Shown: positions 23,851-32,740 of the stretch, in pieces
Layout: the number at the start of each line of letters is the position of its first letter
Position numbering within the stretch: the stretch's first letter is position 1
Assembly (NCBI GenBank): GCA_033816765.1
Contig: CM066292.1
Location: 620,001 to 684,000, forward strand
Origin: Nothopassalora personata
Lineage: Eukaryota > Ascomycota > Dothideomycetes > Mycosphaerellales > Mycosphaerellaceae
Reading direction: 5' to 3'
Length of the DNA stretch: 64,000 nucleotides
Position numbers and translations under genes: made by a program
Notes under the pieces: generated by a model
What the model saw: the letters and a program-made list of their open reading frames with translations, nothing else
Told to the model about the DNA's origin: nothing
The model's database searches: none

Positions 23851-25321
23851 TAATATAGGAGGGAGGCTACCCGATAGTATCTATATAGGAGAGGGGCCCC
23901 CTACCCTAATAGTAACATTAGCTATAACCTATATATAAGACCTACTAAACTCCTAGTATACTCCGTCTTATTTAAAGGTTTGCTTACTTAGTTAAGTAAA
24001 TACCCCCGATAGTAATAACATTAGAGAGGGAGGAGAGGAGAGAGAAGAGTACAGAGAAGATTATTTATTTAAAAAATAAACTTTTATAGGCGCGCGACGG
24101 CGCTACGTAGATAGAAGATAGGCGCGTAGTAGGCGGCTAGTATACGTAGAACGCGCGATTACTCGTTATTATCCTCCTCCTTATTATTATTATCCTTATT
24201 AAACTTACCGCGTAGAGTAGGGGGTAAGAACGCCCTATCTACGGCGGTAGTCTCGATGTTTCTAGCCTATAAGAACTATAACTACGGTTAGTATAGGGTA
24301 CGTATACGACGGATATAGTACTTATAGTACGGCCGAGCTCGAAGAGCCTATTAAGAGCCCTATTCTACTCTTACTATAGAACTATAGACGTAGTAGCGGC
24401 GGCGGAGGTAGGGGTAGTAGTAGAGGAGCCGCCGGCGAAGCGTACGCGGGTCTTACCTATAGGCTTATTCTTATAGAAATTATACTACCTCTTACCCTAG
24501 AAGGAGGTTAGCTAATTTATACGTAGAGCGATAGTACGCCGTACGCGACGAGCGTATAGAGCGCTTACGAGGCGTAGTACTTATACCTAAGATCTACTCT
24601 CCTAGCTAGGTATAGAGGTTATACTACTTATCTAGAGCATCTTACTCCTTCTAGGTAGGAGGATCGCTAAGTCCCTAGATAAGCTTATTGCGCTAGGCGT
24701 AGGCGGCACGTAGGCGAGCTACTATCTACGTAATAGCGATACTAGTATTACTAACGTACGAGTACCTACTTATCCTATATCGTACGTACTTCTTAAGTAG
24801 CTCTCCGGTAGTAATACTATTATATATATCTAGCTCGTCTACTATACGGTTAGTAAGCGTATCGTAAGCAATAAGCGTAGCGAATACTTACTAGTTACGA
24901 AGTATAGGAGATAATATATATATATCTTAATATCTATACCTAGACGCTTAGCTAGTAATAACTTAGGGGTCTACGGGCCTAGTACGCTAGACTTACGCTT
25001 CGTAGGCGTGTCTAGTACGCCGAGCGCGCTAGACATCTATAGTAGTGCTAGTAATAGTATTAGTAGTACTAAGGCGCCGCCTATAAGGGCCTCCTAGTAT
25101 AGTTATTCTTAAATAGCTTCTTCTGAAGCTATAGTAGTACTAGCGGGTTACTAGGTAGTCACTAGCGAGGAGCTAGTAGATTGCTAGTAGTACGGGTATA
25201 GTACGCTACGAGAACGTAGTATAAGAAAAAAGAAGGGAAAAGAGGAAGAGGGTATACTTCTTAAACCCTTAAGTTAGTTAACCGGGTAACTATAACTCTA
25301 ACTACTTATACCCTAATAACG
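23851..25321. repeat. RIP-degraded repeat, unclassified
   Basis: AT-rich, with stops in all frames. It includes a purine-rich run near 24030 (GGGAGGAGAGGAGAGAGAAG). I recognise no conserved domain. Confidence 0.5.
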
Positions 25322-25681
25322 TATTATGTCTCGTTTTAGGGCTAGTCTTAAAAGAGAGATAAGTTAAGTTACGTAGCGGTATTCTTTAGAGAGGCTAAAG
25401 CGAGCTAAGCGAAGTCAAATAATTAGGATAAGAGTGTATTCCAATTAGCGAGATAGTAACATAAGTTAAACGCATCGAAACTATAAGGGATTCTTAGCGT
25501 TCCTAAATATAAAGGAGATTCGTAGATCTCGGTAATTAGTCTAATTATTCTAAGTATAAGCAGCCTAATTAGTCTAAGCATAAGTAGTCTAATCGCCCTA
25601 AGTCTAAGCGCTTAGGTAGGATAAGTTACGTGCTCGTCTCGTTATTATAATTCTAGGGTCTATAGGAATTACTCCGTAATA
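25322..25681 (-). repeat. Solo LTR, RIP-mutated, TSD TAACG
   Basis: Read on the minus strand it begins TATTACGG (mutated TGTTACGG) and ends CGAGACATAATA. It is flanked by TAACG on both sides (25317-25321 and 25682-25686). It is homologous to the un-RIPped LTR at 20202-20827. It contains short degenerate repeats around TAGTCTAAGCATAAG. Confidence 0.85.
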
Positions 25682-25686
25682 TAACG

Positions 25687-26280
25687 ACATATATAAGACC
25701 CGTAGGCGGGCCGTATAGTAACGGAATCTACGAGAAGTAGATAGATTACTTATATAGAAACCTCCTAAAGCCGCGAGCTAAGGGTAGCTCGTCCTAGAAG
25801 GGGAGATAGTTAAAAGGGTAGCCTACAGCTAACCCTTATATATAATACGGCTATACCCGGCTTAGTAAGCTATATATAACGCGTATACGTATACTAAGAG
25901 ATACGTATAGCGTCTATAGAAGAAGGTAAACTTTAGTTTATCTACGATTAGAAGATTGTAGGCGTACTATATACTAAGAGATACGTATAGCGTCTATAGA
26001 AGAAGGTAAACTTTAGTTTATCTACGATTAGAAGATTGTAGGCGTACTATATATTACGATATCCCCTTATAGCCCTTATAGTCCTAATACCCGGGTATGT
26101 AATATATTATATTCTAGTTCTTTAATAATTTTGTCGCGCTACGCTTATGTTTCCCTTTCTTCGTCGTAGGCTCGTTTTAGTAGTCCGGTCCGTTAGATGT
26201 TATTAAACTATCGTAGGTAGTTCTTATAACTATAGTATCCTCCTCGTCCTTATAAGGGGTCTAGGAGAGGTATATTACAT
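25687..26280 (-). repeat. RIP-degraded gypsy-related fragment
   Basis: AT-rich remnant. Its right end (26221-26280) matches 63130-63196 of the minus-strand gypsy remnant at the end of the window. It contains the perfect 80-bp duplication listed next. Confidence 0.55.
25891..26050. repeat. Perfect 2 x 80 bp tandem duplication
   Basis: 25891-25970 and 25971-26050 are identical, each starting ATACTAAGAG and ending GGCGTACTAT. Both copies carry the same RIP-type composition, so the duplication happened after RIP of this DNA. Confidence 0.9.
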
Positions 26281-26637
26281 TGTTGCGGTTGGGCCTTGTC
26301 CCTCGTCACGTGGGTGGCCTAGGAAGTGTCGATCCTCGATATGTCTCTAAAGTAGTGTGAACGAGAGTTCACTACAAGGTTGCAACTTAACACAAGAGTG
26401 TTGATTTGAGTTGAGCACGAGGCTCCTATCTACTCGTAAAGAAGCGTCGTCTATATAGTGCCATGTCTTGGCGTAACTGATCAGACTGAGCAGACTGATC
26501 ACTGAGCAGACTGATCACTGAGCAGACTGAGCGAACTGATCACTGAGCTGATCAGTCTAAGCGAAGTCGACCTGCTCAGTTTCGGTCCTTCCCGAAGAAT
26601 GAGTGGCTGTGGGTTCTTCCTGAACCGAACCGTAACA
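26281..26637 (+). repeat. Solo LTR, un-RIPped, TSD TACAT
   Basis: 357 bp starting TGTTGCGGTT and ending AACCGTAACA, with inverted ends. It is flanked by TACAT at 26276-26280 and 26638-26642. The matching uninterrupted sequence is at 63182-63240, which acts as an empty-site paralogue. It contains a small internal array of CTGATCACTGAGCAGA. The 45.5-kb LTR is a RIP-mutated relative sharing ATCTACTCGTAAAGAAGCG. Confidence 0.9.
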
Positions 26638-27764
26638 TACATCCGTTACTAACTCTCCCCGCTACTCCTCGAGTATAGTCGGTATTGCCCGGTAATCTAA
26701 CTCCCTCCTTTTGTATAGTATTAAGTATCTTTATTAATAGGTATCCGGGCGGCGTATCCTCGCTTCTCCTCTCTTCTAATCTTCTCTTTATATCGTAGTA
26801 AAGGTATTTGTTACGTCATAGGCTTTAAAATAGGCGTCGCTTATTAAGTGTTTCTTCTACTAACCTAGTTACTTTAGGTCGGGTCTAAGAGGGGGTTCGA
26901 GAGTATTTTAAGGGGGAGTTTTTAAGGGAGAGAGTCTTAGTTTCTCTTCGTCGTAACGAAGGTACTTACGTCGTCCGCCGCGTAAAGGCGCTCCCCGTAG
27001 GACGACACTAATGGTAAGTAAGATTAACTAGGTAACCGCATTTACTAATTTCTTTTATAGGACGAAGGTAATTTTTAGTAGAAGAAGAAGATATCTTTAC
27101 TCCGTAATCTTAGAAAAGGAGATATTATCTTATATAAGCTTAAGAATAAAACTCGAGTAAAAGGAAATAGTATTATAGTTTATTTTAAGTAGTAAGCTAT
27201 AGGGCCGCTAAACCTAGAAGGATTACGTACTCTATAGTAACCTAATAATCTATAATTACTTAACTTATAGTACCTTAGTAGCCTACGATTACTCGCTTAC
27301 TAGCGACTTAGTAATCTTAAGCTATAGCTATACTATCTCTTTTATATTTAAGGACGCTACAAATCCCTTATAGTTTAAATACGTTTAACTTAATATTCTA
27401 TATTACTATCTATAATATAATATAACCTAACCTCTACCTTATTATTTCTTAAGTCTCCCCGAGACTAAGACACTACTACTTTATTACTCTTCCTCGACGG
27501 TTAGTAAATAGGTATATAGAATAATAGATATATAGATATATCTATCTATAGGTGTATAGATATATAGGCAAATAGGCATACAGGTATATAAGCAAATAGA
27601 GATATAGGCATACAGCTATACATCTATATAGGGATACAATTAAATGGTCAGTTAGGCAAATAGGCTAAAACCCATACTCGTAAGAACTATGTTAACTAGG
27701 CCGCGGCCGATCCCCGACCTAAGGGACCTCGCTAAGAATGCCTTTAGCTTTATGATCTCATTAG
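26638..27764. repeat. RIP-degraded repeat and low-complexity boundary of island 1
   Basis: 26638-26720 continues the gypsy fragment interrupted by the solo LTR. Near 26940-27000 sits a block inverted relative to 8460-8540. Near 27345 is another copy of the LTR core TTTATATTTAAGGACGCTA. From 27515 to 27640 the sequence is an imperfect ATATAGGCA-type microsatellite. RIP composition ends at about 27650. Confidence 0.6.
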
Positions 27765-27960
27765 CAACATCACAACACAACGCTATATAAATGTCGCATT
27801 GATTGTTTCCATCTCACCGATACCTATACTGATACATAAGAAGAGAACGGATCCAATTGAGCGTGTGGATGGATTGATACAACACCTCGATTACGCGCGT
27901 CAACATGCTGCGGCAGGGCTCTCGGCCCGAAAAGCTGTACTGCGAGATGGTAGGTAGACT
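27765..27960. repeat. Flank shared with 56105-56300
   Basis: Collinear with 56105-56300 in the same orientation. Shared blocks include AATGTCGCA, TTGTTTCCATCTC, CAATTGAGCGTG(T/C)GG, TTGATACAACAC, CGCGTCAAC and a CTG(T)CCTGCGAGAT-like end. The best protein frames differ between the copies, so conservation looks non-coding. Both copies lie downstream of minus-strand island genes. Confidence 0.65.
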
Positions 27961-27980
27961 CTTGGATACCCGAGTGGATG

Positions 27981-28470
27981 GAGTGTATAATGTTTCCGAC
28001 GAGTGTACGATGTTTCCGACGAGTGTACGATGTTTCCGACGAGTGTACGATGTTTCCGACCAGTGTACGATGTTTCCGACCAGTGTACGATGTTTCCGAC
28101 CAGTGTACGATGTTTCCGACCAGTGTACGATGTTTCCGACCAGTGTACGATGTTTCCGACCAGTGTACGATGTTTCCGACCAGTGTACGATGTTTCCGAC
28201 CAGTGTACGATGTTTCCGACCAGTGTACGATGTTTCCGACCAGTGTACGATGTTTCCGACCAGTGTACGATGTTTCCGACCAGTGTACGATGTTTCCGAC
28301 GGGTGTATGATGTTTCTCACGGCTGTATGACATTTCTAACGACTGTATATTATGTTTCTTACCAGTGTACGACTGTATAATGTTTCTTACGACTGTATGA
28401 TGTTTGTCAAGACTGTATGATGTTTCTCACGACTGTATGATGTTTCTCACGACCGTATCATGTTTCTCAC
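27981..28470. repeat. 20-bp minisatellite, about 24 units
   Basis: Units of 20 bp, consensus CAGTGTACGATGTTTCCGAC. About 17 are near-identical (27981-28320), followed by a degenerate tail with TGTATGATGTTTCTCAC units to 28470. The unit has no stop in any frame and 20 is not a multiple of 3. Both strands therefore show long artefactual open frames repeating every 60 nt. It begins 68 bp beyond the stop of the minus-strand gene at 28538. Confidence 0.95.
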
Positions 28471-28537
28471 CACGTACATTGTGTCCTGTGTCCTGTCGCG
28501 TCAGTGTCCTCTGCCACACAGCCAGCCAACCATCACA

Positions 28538-29572
28538 TCAACCACTTGCTGCCTCCAGCTGCTCGCCACCATTCTCGCTGCTCCATGTATCCACCGACTT
28601 GAGCCAGCAATCGATACAGCCACATGACGATCCGCCGGACTGCTGGCAAGATGCGCACTTTCCCATACCCTGGGGGTCAGTCACGCTCGGCGCATTCAAA
28701 TGCTTCACTGTTGCTTCGATTGCAGAGTAACAGGCATGGCACCAGCCGGCGACATTGACCCACTGTCGCTCTCCGCATCGAGTGCACCAAGGTGTTGTGC
28801 TGTTGCACACGGCCGGCAGGCATTGCAAGCACCAACCCCAATCGTTGATCCATGTGGTGGCGCCCTCACAGTGCATGCAGTTCAAGACATCGCTGTCCTG
28901 CTCCACCAAAGATGATGCCGTCGGTGGGTTGGGCAGAACCTCCGGTGGAGATGGGTAGAAGTCGGGTGTTGCGGCACTCCAGGATGAGGTCAGCTCTGGC
29001 GTCACGTGGTCTGCCACACACTTCGAAAACTTCGATACGGCACCAGAGATGGCCGGTTTCTTGGCGGCACGACCTTCTGGAACTTTCTCTTCCTCCTCGC
29101 CTATGTGGCCGCGTTTCTGTTTCTTGCTCCCACCATTCTGGCCTAACATCGATGGCGACTGTCCCTCCTGCGATCGCAACACCTCCACCGCCGCTTTCCA
29201 TGCTCCCCCGCCCTCGATCCATACACGTGGTCCGCCAGATGTCCCGATCAGATAACGATGCGCGTAACACGAAGCCAGAATGCAGAGTCGAGCAAGCGCA
29301 AAATCGAATGATACCCGGTTCCCGGTTTGGGCACCGTGCAACATGTCCAGAAGACGCTCGGCGATGGCATGTTTCGGTCCGGATCCATGACGGTTGTTGC
29401 AATCCGGGCGGAGACATCTCTCGAACGATACACCACCCAACACAGGGCGGGTGAAGGTCTGTTTCTCGCGGAGCATCGCGCAGAGCTTGTGGGAGAGGGC
29501 CTGCTGTTGTGGTGAGAACGTCTCGCCTCTGCCGGGATCTCCTTTGCCGAGAGGCATCATGTTGACCGCCAT
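28538..29572 (-). CDS. Hypothetical Cys-x2-Cys-repeat protein (344 aa)
   Basis: The start was chosen at 29572 for its GCGACCATGG context; the frame is open for 46 more codons upstream but without a good ATG. Residues 50-135 form a small domain (FERCLRPDCNNRHG, then FALARLCILASC) with a faint layout similarity to the genes at 31145 and 36691. Residues 149-172 are basic, a possible nuclear signal (KKQKR, AAKKP). Then comes a Pro/Ser linker. The C-terminus carries Cys pairs C232/C235 with C248/C251 and C263/C266 with C278/C281, both of form C-x2-C, Trp, GWC-x2-C. A third cluster follows (C306/C309, C317, C319, C322). These look like tandem zinc ribbons, suggesting nucleic-acid or protein binding. 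No enzyme motif is visible. The gene is head-to-head with the 31145 gene. Confidence 0.7.
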   Translation of the reverse strand: MAVNMMPLGKGDPGRGETFSPQQQALSHKLCAMLREKQTFTRPVLGGVSFERCLRPDCNNRHGSGPKHAIAERLLDMLHGAQTGNRVSFDFALARLCILASCYAHRYLIGTSGGPRVWIEGGGAWKAAVEVLRSQEGQSPSMLGQNGGSKKQKRGHIGEEEEKVPEGRAAKKPAISGAVSKFSKCVADHVTPELTSSWSAATPDFYPSPPEVLPNPPTASSLVEQDSDVLNCMHCEGATTWINDWGWCLQCLPAVCNSTTPWCTRCGERQWVNVAGWCHACYSAIEATVKHLNAPSVTDPQGMGKCASCQQSGGSSCGCIDCWLKSVDTWSSENGGEQLEAASG

Positions 29573-30547
29573 GGTCGCTGAGCTGAGATGCCGGATGCTG
29601 CCGCTGGCCGAGCAGTACCTGCGACACTTGGGGACGCTGCTCGAGAGCTGCGTACAAGCAAGCGAGGGAACGAGGGAATGAGTGTGAGTATTAGTAATTT
29701 CAAAGCTCACAGTGTACTGCAGTGGAGAGGACGGCGACTGCGGACAGGAAGAGGAGGGCGAGCCACCTCCCGCCCGCTCGTGTGCGTGATCAAAAAGCCA
29801 ACGGCTATCAACGACAGGCGGTATGCAAGGTCAAGACAAACATACAACCACAACACTTCATGGTCAAGCGGGAGAGCGGACGCCTTCCAATACCACTCCT
29901 CATTGCCCTTGTCACGGTGTTTGCACGTGAGACTAGCGTCCGCCGTGGTCTCCTCCGATCTCTCAACTCTCTTCTCCGGCACCGAGCGTTGCTGTTCAAC
30001 ATCGATGGCCAGACGGGAGCAATCTTTGTGAAGCGCATCGTTCTTCGAATGTCGACTCTCCTGGCATGAACTGCTGCAGTACACGCGCATGAACTGCTGC
30101 AGGTCATTGCCATGACGTGCATGGGGAATTCTGCAGGTGTCAAACATGACATGCATGGGATGCGCGTCGGAGGTCCGCTCGCCGTGCATGCACTACTCAT
30201 TCCAGGAAACCCAGAAAAGTACCACGCTGTGGCTCTCTCTTGCAATTCAGCTACCAAACAAGCCCTGAACGTACCTGCTGGCCACCTCGACTCATCGTCC
30301 AAGAATCTTCGCCCAAGAATACGGCAACGAAGTCCGCCGTCGCAATGCGCGGAAAGATCCATGTGCAGCTGCTTGTGGGCCTCCTCCCAGATGCATGATG
30401 CACGTACTGCAACACCTCGACCTCCTTTCGCAGGATCGTATTCGCGAACGTATTCCACTGTGGTGGCCATCGATGCCTCTGTGATCTTTGTTCGCAGGAT
30501 CGTGTTTGCAAACGAATTCAACTGCGGCGGCCGCCGATCCGTCTCTC
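29573..30547. other. Intergenic region with several competing short ORFs
   Basis: GC-balanced and not RIP-mutated. It contains a 64-bp direct repeat (starts 30427 and 30491, core TTCGCAGGATCGT) and a short GCATGAACTGCTGCAG duplication near 30070-30100. Several 60-235 codon frames overlap on both strands. The longest (30521-29808, minus) is partly built from the 64-bp repeat and has no recognisable domain. I do not call a gene. The region probably holds the shared promoter of the 29572 (minus) and 31145 (plus) genes. Confidence 0.45.
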
Positions 30548-30656
30548 ATGGCGTATCTGGAGCCAGCTGGATATATCAAGGCCTTGATACGCCTGCCAAT
30601 CTGCACTCAGCAGAACACTCAACAAACCAACTTCCATCACGACCACTATACCAGGG

Positions 30657-31040
30657 GTATGTTTCTCATACTTCATCTCCCCCAAGCAGCGAGGCATAAC
30701 TGACCTTGCTCTCAGCGGAAACATCAACGACCTTCAATCACGAACACACAAGTATGTCCTTCATCCTACATCATCTCCAAGCAGTGAGGCATGGAACTAA
30801 CTTTGCGCTCAGCAGAAACATCGACGAGCAATCTCCGATCACGAACACACAAGTATGCCCTTCAACCTTCATCATCTCCAAGCAGTGAGGCATGGAACTA
30901 ACATCATCACCCTCAGGTCTGGTCTGGTCTTCATGCATACTGGTCTTTGCATCCAACAAACAACACATCGGTACGTCTGCACATACCATCATCTCCAACC
31001 AGAGCAAGACACAGAGCTAACGTGGGCACTCGATGCTTAG
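30657..31040 (+). other. Four homologous spliceosomal introns in tandem
   Basis: Each unit has a 5' site, a branch site and a 3' site in order. The four introns are 30657-30715 (GTATGT, CTGAC, CTCAG), 30752-30812 (GTATGT, CTAAC, CTCAG), 30853-30916 (GTATGC, CTAAC, CTCAG) and 30971-31040 (GTACGT, CTAAC, TTAG). They are 59-70 nt, separated by mini-exons of 36-54 nt, and they are homologous to each other through a CATCATCTCCAAGCAGTGAGG-like middle block. Two exons are also similar (GAAACATC...CGAACACACAA). They lie 105-490 nt before the next gene's ATG, so they probably interrupt its 5' leader. An upstream frame from ATG 30548 could also be read through them. Confidence 0.65.
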
Positions 31041-31144
31041 GCCTTTCAATCGTCCACCTTCTGGTCTGGTTCTCTCCTCCCCAAGTGCTCTTTTCATCAC
31101 TTACCACCCTCAGCAACAGGAATCCATCACCACCAAGCACAACC

Positions 31145-32704
31145 ATGTCCATCAAGATGTACGGCAACCTCACTGGCAACCAACTCCTCTCCGGCGAAGG
31201 TCGTCTTCTCCTCCCACCAGGTCTCAAGTCCAAGGTTGTCATCTACTGTGCCGCCAACCAGATCTCAGCTCATGCTATGCCTCGCGATGCTACTGAGCTG
31301 ATCGAGTTCATCCGCTTCATGGGCTGGGGCGACGCTACCGAGGACCCATCTCTTATCGGAGCACTTGCTACCAAGCTTCTCGCTTTCGTGCGCAACAATG
31401 TCAACTCGGACAAGCTTCGTCCAGGTCTTGTCGAGGTCCAAGACACCCAAACCAACGTCTGGACAGCTACCTGGAAGAACTTCACCTTGGCTTGGGCGCA
31501 GGAAGACGGCTTCGTCTGGGGTAAGACTATGAGTGAGCTCGAAGTCGAGTCTATGGACGCTGTTCTCAAGACCGACCGCCCGCGCGAGGAGCGTCCGTAC
31601 ATTGCACCAGCGGCGCTCGTGCGCCAGACTGTGGATTTCGTGGAGGCTGCTGAGTTCGAGGATGTTGTGGGAGGTAATGAGTCTGTTGGGCAGACGGATG
31701 AGGGATACGAGGAGATGGAAGAGGTTCAGCAGTCAGTTCTGCAGCAGCAGCTTGCCAAGGAGCTCGCCACCAAGGCTGCTGAGGCAAAGCAACTTGAACG
31801 TCAGCGCTTCGAGGCTGAGCGTGTTGCCAACGAAGCTGCTGAAGCCCAGCGCCTCCAGGCTGAGCGTGTTGCCAACGAAGCTGCTGAAGCCCAGCGCCTC
31901 CAGGCTGAGCGTGTTGCCAACGAAGCTGCTCAGGCCCAGCGCGTTGAAGACCAGCGCCGCCAGGCCCAGCAAGTCGAGGCTCAGCGTCTCGCCAACGAGC
32001 GCCAGGCTCAGGAGCTCGCAGCCCACACTGCTGAGGTAGCAGAGAAGGCAAAGCGCATCCAGGAGATGCAGTCTTACATCCTGGCCCTAGAGGACCGAAT
32101 CACAGCCGCCCAGGCCTACAAGTCCACCCGCAAGGCCTCCAAGAAGTCCTCGCTCCCAGTCGTGGAAGTTCTTCGCGCCCCAACCCCAGCGGCCGAGCCA
32201 CAGTCCAACAGACTTGTCCCATCACCAGCCGTCCAATCCAAGAAGGTGTCCAACAAGGAGTCCAAGAATGCATTCAAGAATGTTACCTTTGGCCAAGACA
32301 ACACCTTTCAGACCAAGCTTGCCGACTCCACCAACAAAGTTAACTACGACAGCATCCTGAGCCAACTCGCCGCCCGCCACGTTGCAGCTCCAGCCTCCCT
32401 TCCAGCACAGCAGGCCAAGCCCATCACTCTGTCTCCATCCTACGAGGCCATCCTCGCCGATATCGAAGCCCGCAACACTCATCCAGCACTCACCAGGCCT
32501 CCAAAGGAGAACAAGCAGGCCGCGCCTCCAGCCCCAACTTTCCAAGCCAGTACTCCCACTCCCGCTCCATACGAGGCTATGCTGGCCAAGGTCTTGGCTG
32601 GTACTCAGCTGGGCGCGACTCCAAAGTCGACTGTGGCCACGGCCGGTCTTCGTCGCTCGTCGCGTGTGGCGGCAAACTCTGCTGCTGCTGGTGGGAAGAT
32701 GTGA
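31145..32704 (+). CDS. Hypothetical coiled-coil protein (519 aa)
   Basis: Start at AACCATGTCC after the multi-intron leader. Residues 1-150 form a compact domain (MYGNLTGNQLL, then YCAANQISAHAMP, TELIEFIRF, and later a Trp-rich stretch). Its order of motifs matches the start of the gene at 36691. Residues about 195-325 are an Ala/Glu/Gln/Arg coiled coil with three near-exact copies of EAAEAQRLQAERVAN (45-bp DNA repeats near 31830-31960). The C-terminal 120 residues are basic and Pro-rich, with three spaced copies of a short motif: NYDSILSQLAARH (400), SYEAILADIEARN (432) and PYEAMLAKVLAGT (475). They end in LRRSSRVAANS. No signal peptide or membrane segment is seen. A scaffold or chromatin role is possible but unsupported. 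Confidence 0.8.
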   Translation: MSIKMYGNLTGNQLLSGEGRLLLPPGLKSKVVIYCAANQISAHAMPRDATELIEFIRFMGWGDATEDPSLIGALATKLLAFVRNNVNSDKLRPGLVEVQDTQTNVWTATWKNFTLAWAQEDGFVWGKTMSELEVESMDAVLKTDRPREERPYIAPAALVRQTVDFVEAAEFEDVVGGNESVGQTDEGYEEMEEVQQSVLQQQLAKELATKAAEAKQLERQRFEAERVANEAAEAQRLQAERVANEAAEAQRLQAERVANEAAQAQRVEDQRRQAQQVEAQRLANERQAQELAAHTAEVAEKAKRIQEMQSYILALEDRITAAQAYKSTRKASKKSSLPVVEVLRAPTPAAEPQSNRLVPSPAVQSKKVSNKESKNAFKNVTFGQDNTFQTKLADSTNKVNYDSILSQLAARHVAAPASLPAQQAKPITLSPSYEAILADIEARNTHPALTRPPKENKQAAPPAPTFQASTPTPAPYEAMLAKVLAGTQLGATPKSTVATAGLRRSSRVAANSAAAGGKM

Positions 32705-32712
32705 TGGGCTTT

Positions 32713-32740
32713 CCCTCACCCTCACCCTCACCCTAACCCT
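32713..32740 (-). other. G-quadruplex / telomere-like run after the 31145 gene
   Basis: The plus strand reads CCCTCA three times and then CCCTAACCC. The minus strand therefore carries five G3 runs separated by 3-nt loops, including one exact TTAGGG unit. It starts 9 bp past the stop codon. Confidence 0.6.

Noticed and set aside
27814..28380. Several 110-169 aa frames on both strands over the 20-bp repeat
   Set aside because: They arise because the 20-bp unit has no stop in any frame. The same peptide cycle appears in every frame, so coding is not supported.
27981..28470. CRISPR-like array
   Set aside because: Units are directly adjacent with no unique spacers, and the genome is eukaryotic. 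It is a minisatellite.
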